This document shows positions 35,942 through 43,813 of a stretch of DNA of 64,000 nucleotides, in pieces; within the stretch, counting starts at the first letter, position 1, and the number at the start of each line of letters is the position of its first letter. Position numbers and translations under genes: made by a program. The DNA is from Flavobacterium cheniae (GTDB lineage Bacteria > Bacteroidota > Bacteroidia > Flavobacteriales > Flavobacteriaceae), in NCBI RefSeq assembly GCF_004363695.1, contig NZ_SNZC01000001.1, forward strand, positions 327,857-391,856, written 5' to 3'. The notes under the pieces are model-generated. The model searched no databases. It was given only the letters and a program-made list of their open reading frames with translations, and was not told the DNA's origin.

Positions 35942-37036
35942 ATGCCATCTAAAAAAAACACTAAATACTTGTCTTTACTGGTTTTATTTTTCACTTTCAG
36001 CTTTGGATTTAGTCAAAACACTTCTAAATTTAAGGTGGTTTTAGATGCTGGTCATGGAGGAGAAGACCCAGGCGCAATAAAAAACGGAATAAAAGAGAAA
36101 GATATCGTTTTAGATGTGGTGCTTAAAATTGGTAAGATTTTAGAGAAAAATAATAGTATCGAGGTAGTTTATACTCGAAAAACTGATGTTTTTATAGGAT
36201 TAAGAGAGCGTGCTAATATTGCTAATAAAGCAAAGGCAAATTTATTTATTTCAGTGCATTGTAATGGAGTTAAAAGTACTGCAGCAAGAGGTACAGAGAC
36301 TTTTGTAATGGGAATGTCTCGAACCGATACTAATTTAGATATTGCAAAAAAAGAGAATGGTGTTATCTTTTTAGAGAAAGATTATAATGAAAAGTATAAA
36401 GGTTTTGATCCAAATAATCCGGAAACGTTGTTAGGTTTAAAAATATTGCAAGAAGAGTTTCTAGATCAAAGTATTAGTTTGGCATCTGAAATAGAAACTA
36501 ACTTTGTTAAAAATAATAATAGATTTTCAAGAGGAGTAAAGCAACAACCTATTTGGGTTTTAGATGCTACCGTTATGCCAGGAGTTTTAATTGAATTAGG
36601 TTTTGTGACTCATCCTGAAGAAGGAAAATACCTAAGTTCTGAAAAAGGGAAAGAAGAAATGTCGGAATCGATTTCAAATGCAATTGTATCGTATAAAAAT
36701 AATTTCTTTAATGGTGTAGTTGCTGAAAGAGAAACGGTTGAAAATGTAATACCTACAAAAGTTGATTCAAATTCTGAAAGCAATAGTTCTGATAATTCAA
36801 ATAACGAAAAATCAAACAAGACGTATTATAAAGTTCAAATTTCAGCTGGAACAAAAAAACTGGATACAAAACCATCAAATTTTAAAGGTTTAAAGCAAAT
36901 ATCAGTTGAAAAAGACAAAAAGGTATATAAGTATTTTTACGGAGAAGAAACGGATTTAGTTGCTTGTAAGAAAAAATTAGAAGAAGCAAAGAAAAAAGGA
37001 TTTACTTCGGCTTACATAGTAACATTTACAAAATAA
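35942..37036 (+). CDS. N-acetylmuramoyl-L-alanine amidase, copy 1
   Basis: The 364-residue secreted enzyme cleaves the bond between MurNAc and the stem peptide. It has a signal peptide (to FSQ, about 25), then an Amidase_3 domain (about 30-250) with zinc ligands His38 (DAGHGG), Glu52 and His106 (SVHCNG) and a catalytic Glu in VLIELGF. A Ser/Asn-rich linker (about 270-295) leads to a C-terminal SPOR-like domain (YYKVQISAGTKKLDTKPSNF ... EEAKKKGFTSAYIV) that may bind glycan. The next gene is a close paralog 12 bases downstream. It is divergent from lptD. Confidence 0.93.
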   Translation: MPSKKNTKYLSLLVLFFTFSFGFSQNTSKFKVVLDAGHGGEDPGAIKNGIKEKDIVLDVVLKIGKILEKNNSIEVVYTRKTDVFIGLRERANIANKAKANLFISVHCNGVKSTAARGTETFVMGMSRTDTNLDIAKKENGVIFLEKDYNEKYKGFDPNNPETLLGLKILQEEFLDQSISLASEIETNFVKNNNRFSRGVKQQPIWVLDATVMPGVLIELGFVTHPEEGKYLSSEKGKEEMSESISNAIVSYKNNFFNGVVAERETVENVIPTKVDSNSESNSSDNSNNEKSNKTYYKVQISAGTKKLDTKPSNFKGLKQISVEKDKKVYKYFYGEETDLVACKKKLEEAKKKGFTSAYIVTFTK

Positions 37037-37048
37037 AAAGAAAAGCGT

Positions 37049-38176
37049 ATGTTTAAGAGAATTGTATTTGTAGTTATTGCAATGCATTTTTTATCAGGAT
37101 ATAGTCAAGGTCAAAAGTTTAAAGTAGTTTTAGACGCTGGCCATGGCGGAAAAGATTATGGTGCCGTATATCATGGTAACATTGAAAAAAATATTGCTTT
37201 GCAAACAACACTTCGAGTAGGAGCTATTTTAGAAAAGGATCCTCAAATTGATGTGGTGTATACACGTAAATCGGATGTTTTTATTGAATTACAGCAACGT
37301 GCCAATATTGCCAATAAATCGAAAGGAAGTATTTTTGTTTCGATGCATTGTAATGCGAATAAAAACCAAGCCGCTTCAGGAAACGAAACTTATGTAATGG
37401 GTATTACCCGAAATGCTTCGAACTTAGAAGTAGCAAAAAACGAAAATGAAGTAGTTACTTTGGAAACCGATTATAAAATTAAATATGATGGCTTTGACCC
37501 AAATTCGCCCGAATCAGTTATCGGAATTTCAATTTTACAAGAAGAACACCTTGACCAAAGTATTGAGCTAGCAGGAAGAGTTCAGGAATTTTTCACGAAG
37601 AAAACCGACAATAAGAATAGAGGTGTAAAGCAAGCTGGATTTTTAGTACTGCGCCAAATTACGATGCCAAGAGTTTTGGTTGAAATGGGATTCGTGTCTA
37701 ATAAAGAAGAAGGAGAATTTTTAAATTCAGAAGACGGTCAAAATAAATTAGCTGAAGCTATTGCGGGAGCTATCATGGATTATAAAAATGAATTCTTCAA
37801 TCCTTCAAACAATGACGATGTTAAAGAAGACGTCAAAATCATTGCTAAAAAAGAAGAAACAATTGTAAAAGAAACTCCAAAGAAAGAGGAAGCTGTTAAG
37901 AAAGTAGAAAAAGCTACAGAAAAAGGAATTGTATTTAAAATTCAAATTTCGGCTAGTACAAAAGAATTAGCAACATCGCCTTCAAATTTTAAAGGATTAA
38001 GCCCAATTTCGGTTGAATCTACAGGTAGTTTATTTAAATATTTTTACGCCTCAGAAAAAAATTACGATGTAGCTAAACAAAAGTTAGAAGAAGCCAAGAA
38101 AAAAGGATATTCTTCTGCATTTATTGTAGCTTATAAAGATGGAATAAAAATAAACGTTACCGATGCAATAAAATAA
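37049..38176 (+). CDS. N-acetylmuramoyl-L-alanine amidase, copy 2
   Basis: This is a tandem paralog of the preceding gene, 375 residues, with the same plan: signal peptide (to about 20), Amidase_3 domain with zinc ligands His32, Glu46 and His100, catalytic Glu in VLVEMGF, a charged linker rich in Lys/Glu (about 255-295), and a SPOR-like C-terminus (KIQISASTKELATSPSNF). The linker differs from copy 1: that one is Ser/Asn-rich, this one is Lys/Glu-rich. Both copies keep all metal ligands, so both should be active. Confidence 0.93.
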   Translation: MFKRIVFVVIAMHFLSGYSQGQKFKVVLDAGHGGKDYGAVYHGNIEKNIALQTTLRVGAILEKDPQIDVVYTRKSDVFIELQQRANIANKSKGSIFVSMHCNANKNQAASGNETYVMGITRNASNLEVAKNENEVVTLETDYKIKYDGFDPNSPESVIGISILQEEHLDQSIELAGRVQEFFTKKTDNKNRGVKQAGFLVLRQITMPRVLVEMGFVSNKEEGEFLNSEDGQNKLAEAIAGAIMDYKNEFFNPSNNDDVKEDVKIIAKKEETIVKETPKKEEAVKKVEKATEKGIVFKIQISASTKELATSPSNFKGLSPISVESTGSLFKYFYASEKNYDVAKQKLEEAKKKGYSSAFIVAYKDGIKINVTDAIK

Positions 38177-38186
38177 AATAAAAGTT

Positions 38187-38194
38187 TATTTTTG
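38187..38194 (+). promoter_or_regulatory. Predicted -7 element of the MCE gene
   Basis: TATTTTTG fits TAnnTTTG and lies 18 bases before the TTG start, implying a very short leader. No clear -33 element was found. Confidence 0.4.
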
Positions 38195-38211
38195 TTAAAA
38201 ATTATAAAGCT

Positions 38212-39165
38212 TTGAAACTAACTAAAGAAATCAAAACCGCCATCCTCGTTATTGTCTCAATATTTTTATTTATTTGGGGATATAATTTTTTAAAAGGGAA
38301 AGACTTATTTGATAGTAGCACACGTGTTTATGTTGTGTACGATAATGTAGCCGGACTTGTGAATTCAGCACCAGTTACGTTAAACGGATTAGCTATTGGT
38401 AAAGTTAATTCCATTAATATTCAACCTGATGGAAAGTTATTAGTAGAAATGCAAATCACAACTGATTTTCCAATTGCTAAATCTAGTGTTGCCGAAATCT
38501 ATGATTCTGGTTTAGTAGGAGGAAGACAAATTGCTATCAAACCTAATTTTCAAGATAAGGATTATATCAAAACGGGTGATTACTTAAAAGCGAGTAGCAA
38601 GTTAGGATTAACGGATGCTTTAGCCCAACAATTAGAACCTTTACAATATAAAGTTCAAAAATTATTAGACAATGCTGATGTTTTATTTACAAACGTAAAT
38701 GAAATTCTAGACGAAAAAACAAAGCAAAATCTTAAAAATAGTATTGCTGAACTAAACAAAACACTTTCCGAATTTAGTGTAGCTTCAAAAAACATCAACG
38801 AAATGATTGCTGATAACAAATCGAAAATCAATTCAACGATGACTAATTTTGATAAAACAGCTGCTAATTTTTCAAAAATGTCTGATTCTCTAGCTAAAGC
38901 TAATTTGGGACAAACGGTTAAAAATTTAGAAAAAACATTAGCAAATGTTGATAAAATAATGACCGACATAGAACAAGGAAAAGGAACTATGGGGAAATTA
39001 ATGAAAGACGATGCTATGTATAATAACTTTACTAATACTTCTAAAGAATTAGAATTGTTATTACAAGACGTTCGACTAAATCCAACACGTTATGTAAATG
39101 TTTCTGTTTTTGGCAAGAAAAACAAACCTTATGTAGCGCCAGTAAACGATACAATTAAAAAGTAA
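38212..39165 (+). CDS. MCE/MlaD family lipid-transport protein
   Basis: MlaD-type proteins form hexameric rings in the periplasm that move phospholipids between membranes. The 317-residue product has one N-terminal membrane helix (about 9-26), an MCE domain (about 36-115, with VYVVYDNVAGLVNSAPVTLNG and YDSGLVGGRQIAIKP) and a long helical tail (about 130-290) with repeated Asn/Lys/Leu coiled-coil patterns. The start is TTG at 38212: it gives the standard N-terminus MKLTKEIKTAILVI, and no ATG is available. No MlaE/MlaF genes are adjacent. Confidence 0.9.
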   Translation: MKLTKEIKTAILVIVSIFLFIWGYNFLKGKDLFDSSTRVYVVYDNVAGLVNSAPVTLNGLAIGKVNSINIQPDGKLLVEMQITTDFPIAKSSVAEIYDSGLVGGRQIAIKPNFQDKDYIKTGDYLKASSKLGLTDALAQQLEPLQYKVQKLLDNADVLFTNVNEILDEKTKQNLKNSIAELNKTLSEFSVASKNINEMIADNKSKINSTMTNFDKTAANFSKMSDSLAKANLGQTVKNLEKTLANVDKIMTDIEQGKGTMGKLMKDDAMYNNFTNTSKELELLLQDVRLNPTRYVNVSVFGKKNKPYVAPVNDTIKK

Positions 39166-39175
39166 ATTTTATACG

Positions 39176-40498
39176 ATGCAATTTTTAGATAATATTTTCT
39201 TCGCATTGCTTTTAGCAATTGGTATTGGTTATTTTGCAATTAATGTAAAAAAACTAATTCGTAATATTAAATTAGGACACGATGTAGATCGTAGTGATAA
39301 TGCTTCTGAACGTTGGAAGAATATGACTATGGTTGCTTTGGGTCAATCTAAGATGGTAAAACGTCCTGTTGCTGGATTTTTACACATTATAGTATATGTT
39401 GGATTCGTAATTATCAACATCGAAGTAATCGAAATTATTATTGATGGACTTTTCGGAACCCACAGAGTGTTGTCATTCATGGGAGGATTTTACGATGTTT
39501 TAATTGGTTCATTCGAAATTTTAGCTTTCTTAGTTTTAATCACAGTAATTATCTTTTGGATTAGAAGAAATGTTACCAAATTAGGTCGTTTCGCTAGTTC
39601 CGATTTAGATGGAAAACCAAGAAACGATGCCAATTATATTTTATATTTTGAAGTTGTATTGATGTCATTATTCTTATTAATGAATGCGGCTGATTTTCAT
39701 TTGCAAAATTTAGGAATAGGACATTATAATCAAGCAGGAAGTTTTCCGATTTCTCAATTTATCGCTCCAATGTTTAATGGAATGAGTGAAGGTTTGGTTG
39801 TAATTATTGAAAGAGCTGCTTGGTGGTTACACATTGCCGGAATTTTAGTTTTCTTGAACTATTTATATTTCTCTAAACACTTACACATTTTACTAGCTTT
39901 CCCTAATACTTACTTTGCAGATTTAAATGCAAAAGGGAAATTAAACAATTTAGAAAGTGTTACAAATGAAGTAAAATTAATGATGGATCCAAGTGCTGAC
40001 CCGTTTGCAGCGCCAGCAAATCCAGATGCAGTTCCTGCTAAATTTGGAGCTTCTGATGTTCAAGATTTAAACTGGGTGCAGTTATTAAATGCATATAGTT
40101 GTACCGAATGTGGTCGTTGTACGTCTTCATGTCCAGCAAATCAGACAGGTAAAAAATTATCGCCTCGTAAGATCATGATGGATACGCGTGATCGTTTAGA
40201 GGAAGTAGGAAGAAATATCGATTTAAATAAAGGTGTATTTGTTGATGATGGAAAATCATTATTAAACGATTATATCACACCAGAAGAATTATGGGCTTGT
40301 ACAACTTGTAACGCTTGTGTTGAAGAATGTCCTATTAATATTAGTCCGTTATCAATTATTATTGATATGCGTCGTTATTTGGTAATGGAACAAAGTGCAG
40401 CACCAATGGAATTGAACAATATGATGAGTAATATTGAAAACAACGGTGCGCCTTGGCCTTACAATCAAATGGATCGTTTAAATTGGGTAAACGAATAA
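39176..40498 (+). CDS. Membrane 4Fe-4S protein, N-terminal half of a split EtfD/Hdr-like reductase
   Basis: The 440-residue protein has several N-terminal membrane helices with histidines (heme-b, NarI-like layout) and a C-terminal dicluster domain. Two 4Fe-4S motifs are present: Cys309, 312, 315 and 319 (CTECGRCTSSCP) and Cys375, 378, 381 and 385 (CTTCNACVEECP). This matches the first half of EtfD-like or heterodisulfide-reductase-like proteins, which pass electrons from flavoproteins to menaquinone. The second half is the next gene. The electron donor is not known; ETF is an inference. It starts 10 bases after the MCE gene. Confidence 0.85.
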   Translation: MQFLDNIFFALLLAIGIGYFAINVKKLIRNIKLGHDVDRSDNASERWKNMTMVALGQSKMVKRPVAGFLHIIVYVGFVIINIEVIEIIIDGLFGTHRVLSFMGGFYDVLIGSFEILAFLVLITVIIFWIRRNVTKLGRFASSDLDGKPRNDANYILYFEVVLMSLFLLMNAADFHLQNLGIGHYNQAGSFPISQFIAPMFNGMSEGLVVIIERAAWWLHIAGILVFLNYLYFSKHLHILLAFPNTYFADLNAKGKLNNLESVTNEVKLMMDPSADPFAAPANPDAVPAKFGASDVQDLNWVQLLNAYSCTECGRCTSSCPANQTGKKLSPRKIMMDTRDRLEEVGRNIDLNKGVFVDDGKSLLNDYITPEELWACTTCNACVEECPINISPLSIIIDMRRYLVMEQSAAPMELNNMMSNIENNGAPWPYNQMDRLNWVNE

Positions 40499-40529
40499 TT
40501 TTACATTAACTATCATAATAGTATATAAT

Positions 40530-41321
40530 ATGTCTGAAAATTTAATTGTACCAACAATGGCCCAAATGATGGCCGAAGGAAAACAACCTGAAATTTTATT
40601 TTGGGTAGGTTCTGCTGGTAGTTTCGATGACAGAGCAAAAAAAATCTCAAGAGCTTTCGTTAAAATTTTAAATAAAGCAAATGTAAATTTTGCAGTTTTA
40701 GGAACTGAAGAAAGTTGCACGGGTGATGTTGCAAAAAGAGCTGGAAATGAATTTCTATTTCAAATGCAAGCATTAATGAATATTGAATTGCTTAATGCTT
40801 ACGAAGTAAAAAAAATTGTAACATGTGATCCTCATTCATTTAACTGTTTAAAAAATGAATATCCTAGTTTGGGTGGAAATTATGAAGTTTTGCACCACAC
40901 TCAGTTTATTCAGCAACTTTTGAAAGAAGGGCGTATTGATTTTAATAAAGATACTTATAAAGGTAGTCGTATTACTTTTCATGATCCGTGTTATTTAGGT
41001 AGAGCTAACAATGAATACCAAGCTCCTAGAGAAATATTATCTCAAACAAATGCACAAATTGTTGAGATGAAGAGAAGTAAAAGTTCTGCTTTATGTTGTG
41101 GAGCTGGTGGAGCTCAAATGTTTAAAGAACCTGAAAAAGGGAATATGGAAATCAATGTTTTAAGAACACAAGATGCTCTTGAAACGACTCCCAATATTAT
41201 AGCCACAGGTTGTCCTTATTGCAATACAATGATGACCGACGGAATAAAATTTGCACACAAAGAAAATGAAGTTAAAGTCTTAGATATTGCTGAAATAATT
41301 GCAAACGCACAAATTTTATAA
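40530..41321 (+). CDS. CCG-domain iron-sulfur protein, partner of the preceding gene
   Basis: The 263-residue soluble protein carries cysteine-rich CCG motifs of the HdrD/GlpC/LutA type: TCDPHSFNCLKNEY near the middle, FHDPCYLGRAN, then SALCCGAGGAQMF and ATGCPYCNTMM near the C-terminus. Such domains bind a noncubane 4Fe-4S cluster. Together with the preceding membrane protein it makes up one EtfD-like electron-transfer unit. The two genes are 31 bases apart and almost certainly one operon. Confidence 0.88.
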   Translation: MSENLIVPTMAQMMAEGKQPEILFWVGSAGSFDDRAKKISRAFVKILNKANVNFAVLGTEESCTGDVAKRAGNEFLFQMQALMNIELLNAYEVKKIVTCDPHSFNCLKNEYPSLGGNYEVLHHTQFIQQLLKEGRIDFNKDTYKGSRITFHDPCYLGRANNEYQAPREILSQTNAQIVEMKRSKSSALCCGAGGAQMFKEPEKGNMEINVLRTQDALETTPNIIATGCPYCNTMMTDGIKFAHKENEVKVLDIAEIIANAQIL

Positions 41322-41335
41322 ATTAAAACCAAAAC

Positions 41336-41941
41336 ATGAAAAAAATCTTATTATTACTTGTCCTTGTAGGAAATGTTGCTTTTGCTCAAAAACTTACTAA
41401 AGATCAATTATCTGATAAATTAGCAGAAAAAGCTTGTGAATGTACTGAAAAACAAGAGCTTACAAAAGAAAATTTTGAATTAACCATCGGAATCTGTTTG
41501 ATTGAAGGTATCAATGCTTATGAGAAAGATGTAGAAAAACATTATGGGAAAAATGTAATTTCTAACGATAAAAAAATGGAAGAGTTAGCAACTAATATTG
41601 GCGCTAGAATGGGATTAAAATGTCCGGCTGTTTTTAAATTTATGTTAGATGAAGAATCAGGAGAAGCTGAAGAAGTTGTTGATGCTGAAGAACTAACAAT
41701 TTCTGGAAAAATTTCAGAAATTAAATCGGAGCAATTCATAACATTTATTGTAAAAGAAGATTCAGGTAAAACTAATCAATTCATCTTATTAAGTAGTTTT
41801 GATAATGCCTTTTTGTTAACGGATAAAGTCTTAAAAGCATCTGATGCTGTTGACGTTGTATATTATGAAATGGAATTGTTTGATGCTAAATTAGGCAAGT
41901 TTGTATCGTATAAAATTGTTACTGATATCATAAAAAAATAA
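41336..41941 (+). CDS. Secreted protein of unknown function
   Basis: The 201-residue product has a signal peptide (MKKILLLLVLVGNVAFAQ) and a conserved-looking cysteine pair (KACECTEKQ at about 35-43, with a further Cys in IGICLIEG and in LKCPAV). The C-terminal half is a strand-rich domain (ISGKISEIKSEQFITFIVKE) that could be an OB-like or binding fold. I know no assigned function. It is 14 bases behind the iron-sulfur gene and 2 bases ahead of the next gene, so it is co-transcribed. Confidence 0.7.
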   Translation: MKKILLLLVLVGNVAFAQKLTKDQLSDKLAEKACECTEKQELTKENFELTIGICLIEGINAYEKDVEKHYGKNVISNDKKMEELATNIGARMGLKCPAVFKFMLDEESGEAEEVVDAEELTISGKISEIKSEQFITFIVKEDSGKTNQFILLSSFDNAFLLTDKVLKASDAVDVVYYEMELFDAKLGKFVSYKIVTDIIKK

Positions 41942-41943
41942 AC

Positions 41944-42426
41944 ATGTTTGTACCATTTGATAGCTTACCAGAAGAATCAAAAATTTGGATTTATCAATCC
42001 AATAGAAAATTTTCTGACGAAGAAATTCAAGAAATTGAAAAAGATTTGACTTCTTTTTTAGAAGATTGGTCTGCTCACGGTCAACAATTAGAAGCTTCTT
42101 TTATAACAAAATACAATCGCTTTATAATTATTGCAGTAAATCAGGAAGTACAAGCCGCAACTGGATGTTCAATTGATGCTTCTGTTGCATTTATTCAAAA
42201 TTTGGAGCAAAAATATGAAGTTGATTTATTGGATAAAATGAATGTAACCTTTAAAATGGGTGAACACGTTGCTTTTAAACCACTTATCGATTTCAAAAAA
42301 TTAGCAAAAGAAAAAGCTGTTTCTGGAAATACTATTGTTTTCAATAATTTGGTAAACACATTAGGTGAATGGCAAGATTTTTGGGAAGTTCCAGCTAGCG
42401 AAAGTTGGCATAACAGATTTTTTTAG
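41944..42426 (+). CDS. Conserved Bacteroidota protein (not an ABC ATPase)
   Basis: The 160-residue cytoplasmic protein begins MFVPFDSLPEESKIWIYQS and ends ESWHNRFF. Related proteins are, as far as I recall, often labelled 'ABC transporter ATPase', but there is no Walker A, signature or Walker B motif here, so that label would be wrong. A Cys in ATGCSIDASVAF and a conserved Trp/Phe-rich C-terminus are the notable residues. The function is unknown. It lies between a secreted protein gene and serB in the same run of genes. Confidence 0.75.
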   Translation: MFVPFDSLPEESKIWIYQSNRKFSDEEIQEIEKDLTSFLEDWSAHGQQLEASFITKYNRFIIIAVNQEVQAATGCSIDASVAFIQNLEQKYEVDLLDKMNVTFKMGEHVAFKPLIDFKKLAKEKAVSGNTIVFNNLVNTLGEWQDFWEVPASESWHNRFF

Positions 42427-42447
42427 ATTCATTTCTCAAAATATTTC

Positions 42448-43671
42448 ATGGATAGCGATATATTCTTATTAAGTATTTCCGGGCATGACAAGCCCGGATT
42501 AACTTCTTCTTTAACTGCTGTTTTAGCAGAATATGATGCAAATGTTTTAGATATTGGTCAGGCTAATATTCACGACACACTTTCATTAGGTATTTTGTTT
42601 CAAATCAAATCGGGAAAAAAATCAGCTGCTGTACTAAAAGATATCTTATTCAAATCTTATGAATTGGGTATTAAGGCTAAATTCAAACCCATTTCGCTAG
42701 AAGATTACGAAAAATGGGTAAAACTCCAAGGTAAAGACCGTTATATCGTAACGCTTTTAGGTGAAAAATTAACTGCCGAACAAATTTCAGAAGTGACAAA
42801 AGTTATTTCTGAAAAAAACTTGAATATCGATGCAATCAAGCGTTTAACAGGTAGAGTTTCTTTAGTTAAAGAAGATGATTATCCAAGATCTTCAATTCAA
42901 TTATCTATTCGCGGACAAATAAAAGATAAGTCTGAATTTACTGAAAAATTCATGGCAATTTCTTCCGAATTAAATCTAGATATCGCCTTTCAAGAAGATA
43001 ATATCTTTAGAAGAAATCGTCGTTTAGTTTGCTTTGATATGGATTCTACTTTAATTCAAACCGAAGTAATTGATGAACTTGCCGAACTTGCTGGTGTTGG
43101 CAAACAAGTTAGAGCCATTACCGAATCTGCCATGCAAGGTGAAATCGACTTTCAAGAAAGTTTCAAACAAAGAATGCTACTTTTAAAAGGTTTAAGAGAA
43201 GAAGTTCTTGAAGAAGTTGCTGTTAATTTACCGATAACCAAAGGAGCTAGAAGATTAATCGATACTTTGAAATCGTATGGTTTTAAAACCGCAATTCTTT
43301 CTGGTGGATTTACTTATTTTGGAAAATATCTGCAAAAAGAATTGGGAATCGATTATGTTTATGCCAATGAATTAGAAATCAAAGACGGAGTTCTTACCGG
43401 AGGTTATCTTGGTGAAATTGTTGATGGTAATAAGAAAGCTGAATACCTAAAAGAAATTGCACTTAGAGAAGGAATTGATATTAACCAAACTATTGCTGTT
43501 GGTGATGGTGCTAACGATTTACCAATGCTTAATCTTGCTGGTTTAGGAATTGCTTTTCATGCAAAACCTAAAGTAAAAGATAATGCGCAAAGTTCAATTT
43601 CGAGCATTGGATTAGATGGTGTTTTGTATTTATTAGGCTATCACGACCGTCATATCGATTTGATAGATTAA
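42448..43671 (+). CDS. serB: Phosphoserine phosphatase with N-terminal ACT domains
   Basis: SerB removes the phosphate from phosphoserine in the last step of serine synthesis. The 407-residue chain has two ACT-like regulatory domains (about 1-90 and 98-180) and a HAD phosphatase domain from about 190. The HAD nucleophile is Asp197 in FDMDSTLIQTE, with Asp199 as the acid. GGFTYFGKYL and the metal-binding GDGANDLPML are also present. The ACT domains suggest serine feedback control, as in other long SerB enzymes. Confidence 0.95.
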   Translation: MDSDIFLLSISGHDKPGLTSSLTAVLAEYDANVLDIGQANIHDTLSLGILFQIKSGKKSAAVLKDILFKSYELGIKAKFKPISLEDYEKWVKLQGKDRYIVTLLGEKLTAEQISEVTKVISEKNLNIDAIKRLTGRVSLVKEDDYPRSSIQLSIRGQIKDKSEFTEKFMAISSELNLDIAFQEDNIFRRNRRLVCFDMDSTLIQTEVIDELAELAGVGKQVRAITESAMQGEIDFQESFKQRMLLLKGLREEVLEEVAVNLPITKGARRLIDTLKSYGFKTAILSGGFTYFGKYLQKELGIDYVYANELEIKDGVLTGGYLGEIVDGNKKAEYLKEIALREGIDINQTIAVGDGANDLPMLNLAGLGIAFHAKPKVKDNAQSSISSIGLDGVLYLLGYHDRHIDLID

Positions 43672-43813
43672 TTTTCAGGTCTTCCAAAAAAAGATTAGAA
43701 ACTCTAGTTAACAACTTTCTTCATAAAATAAACCTAAAACGCTTTATTTTAAAGTAAAGATGTAGTATTTTGGCATGGATTTAGTTCTAAGTTAAAAAAT
43801 CAAACTATAATTT

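Noticed and set aside
41944..42426. ABC transporter ATPase
   Set aside because: No Walker A, signature or Walker B motif; a conserved protein of unknown function.
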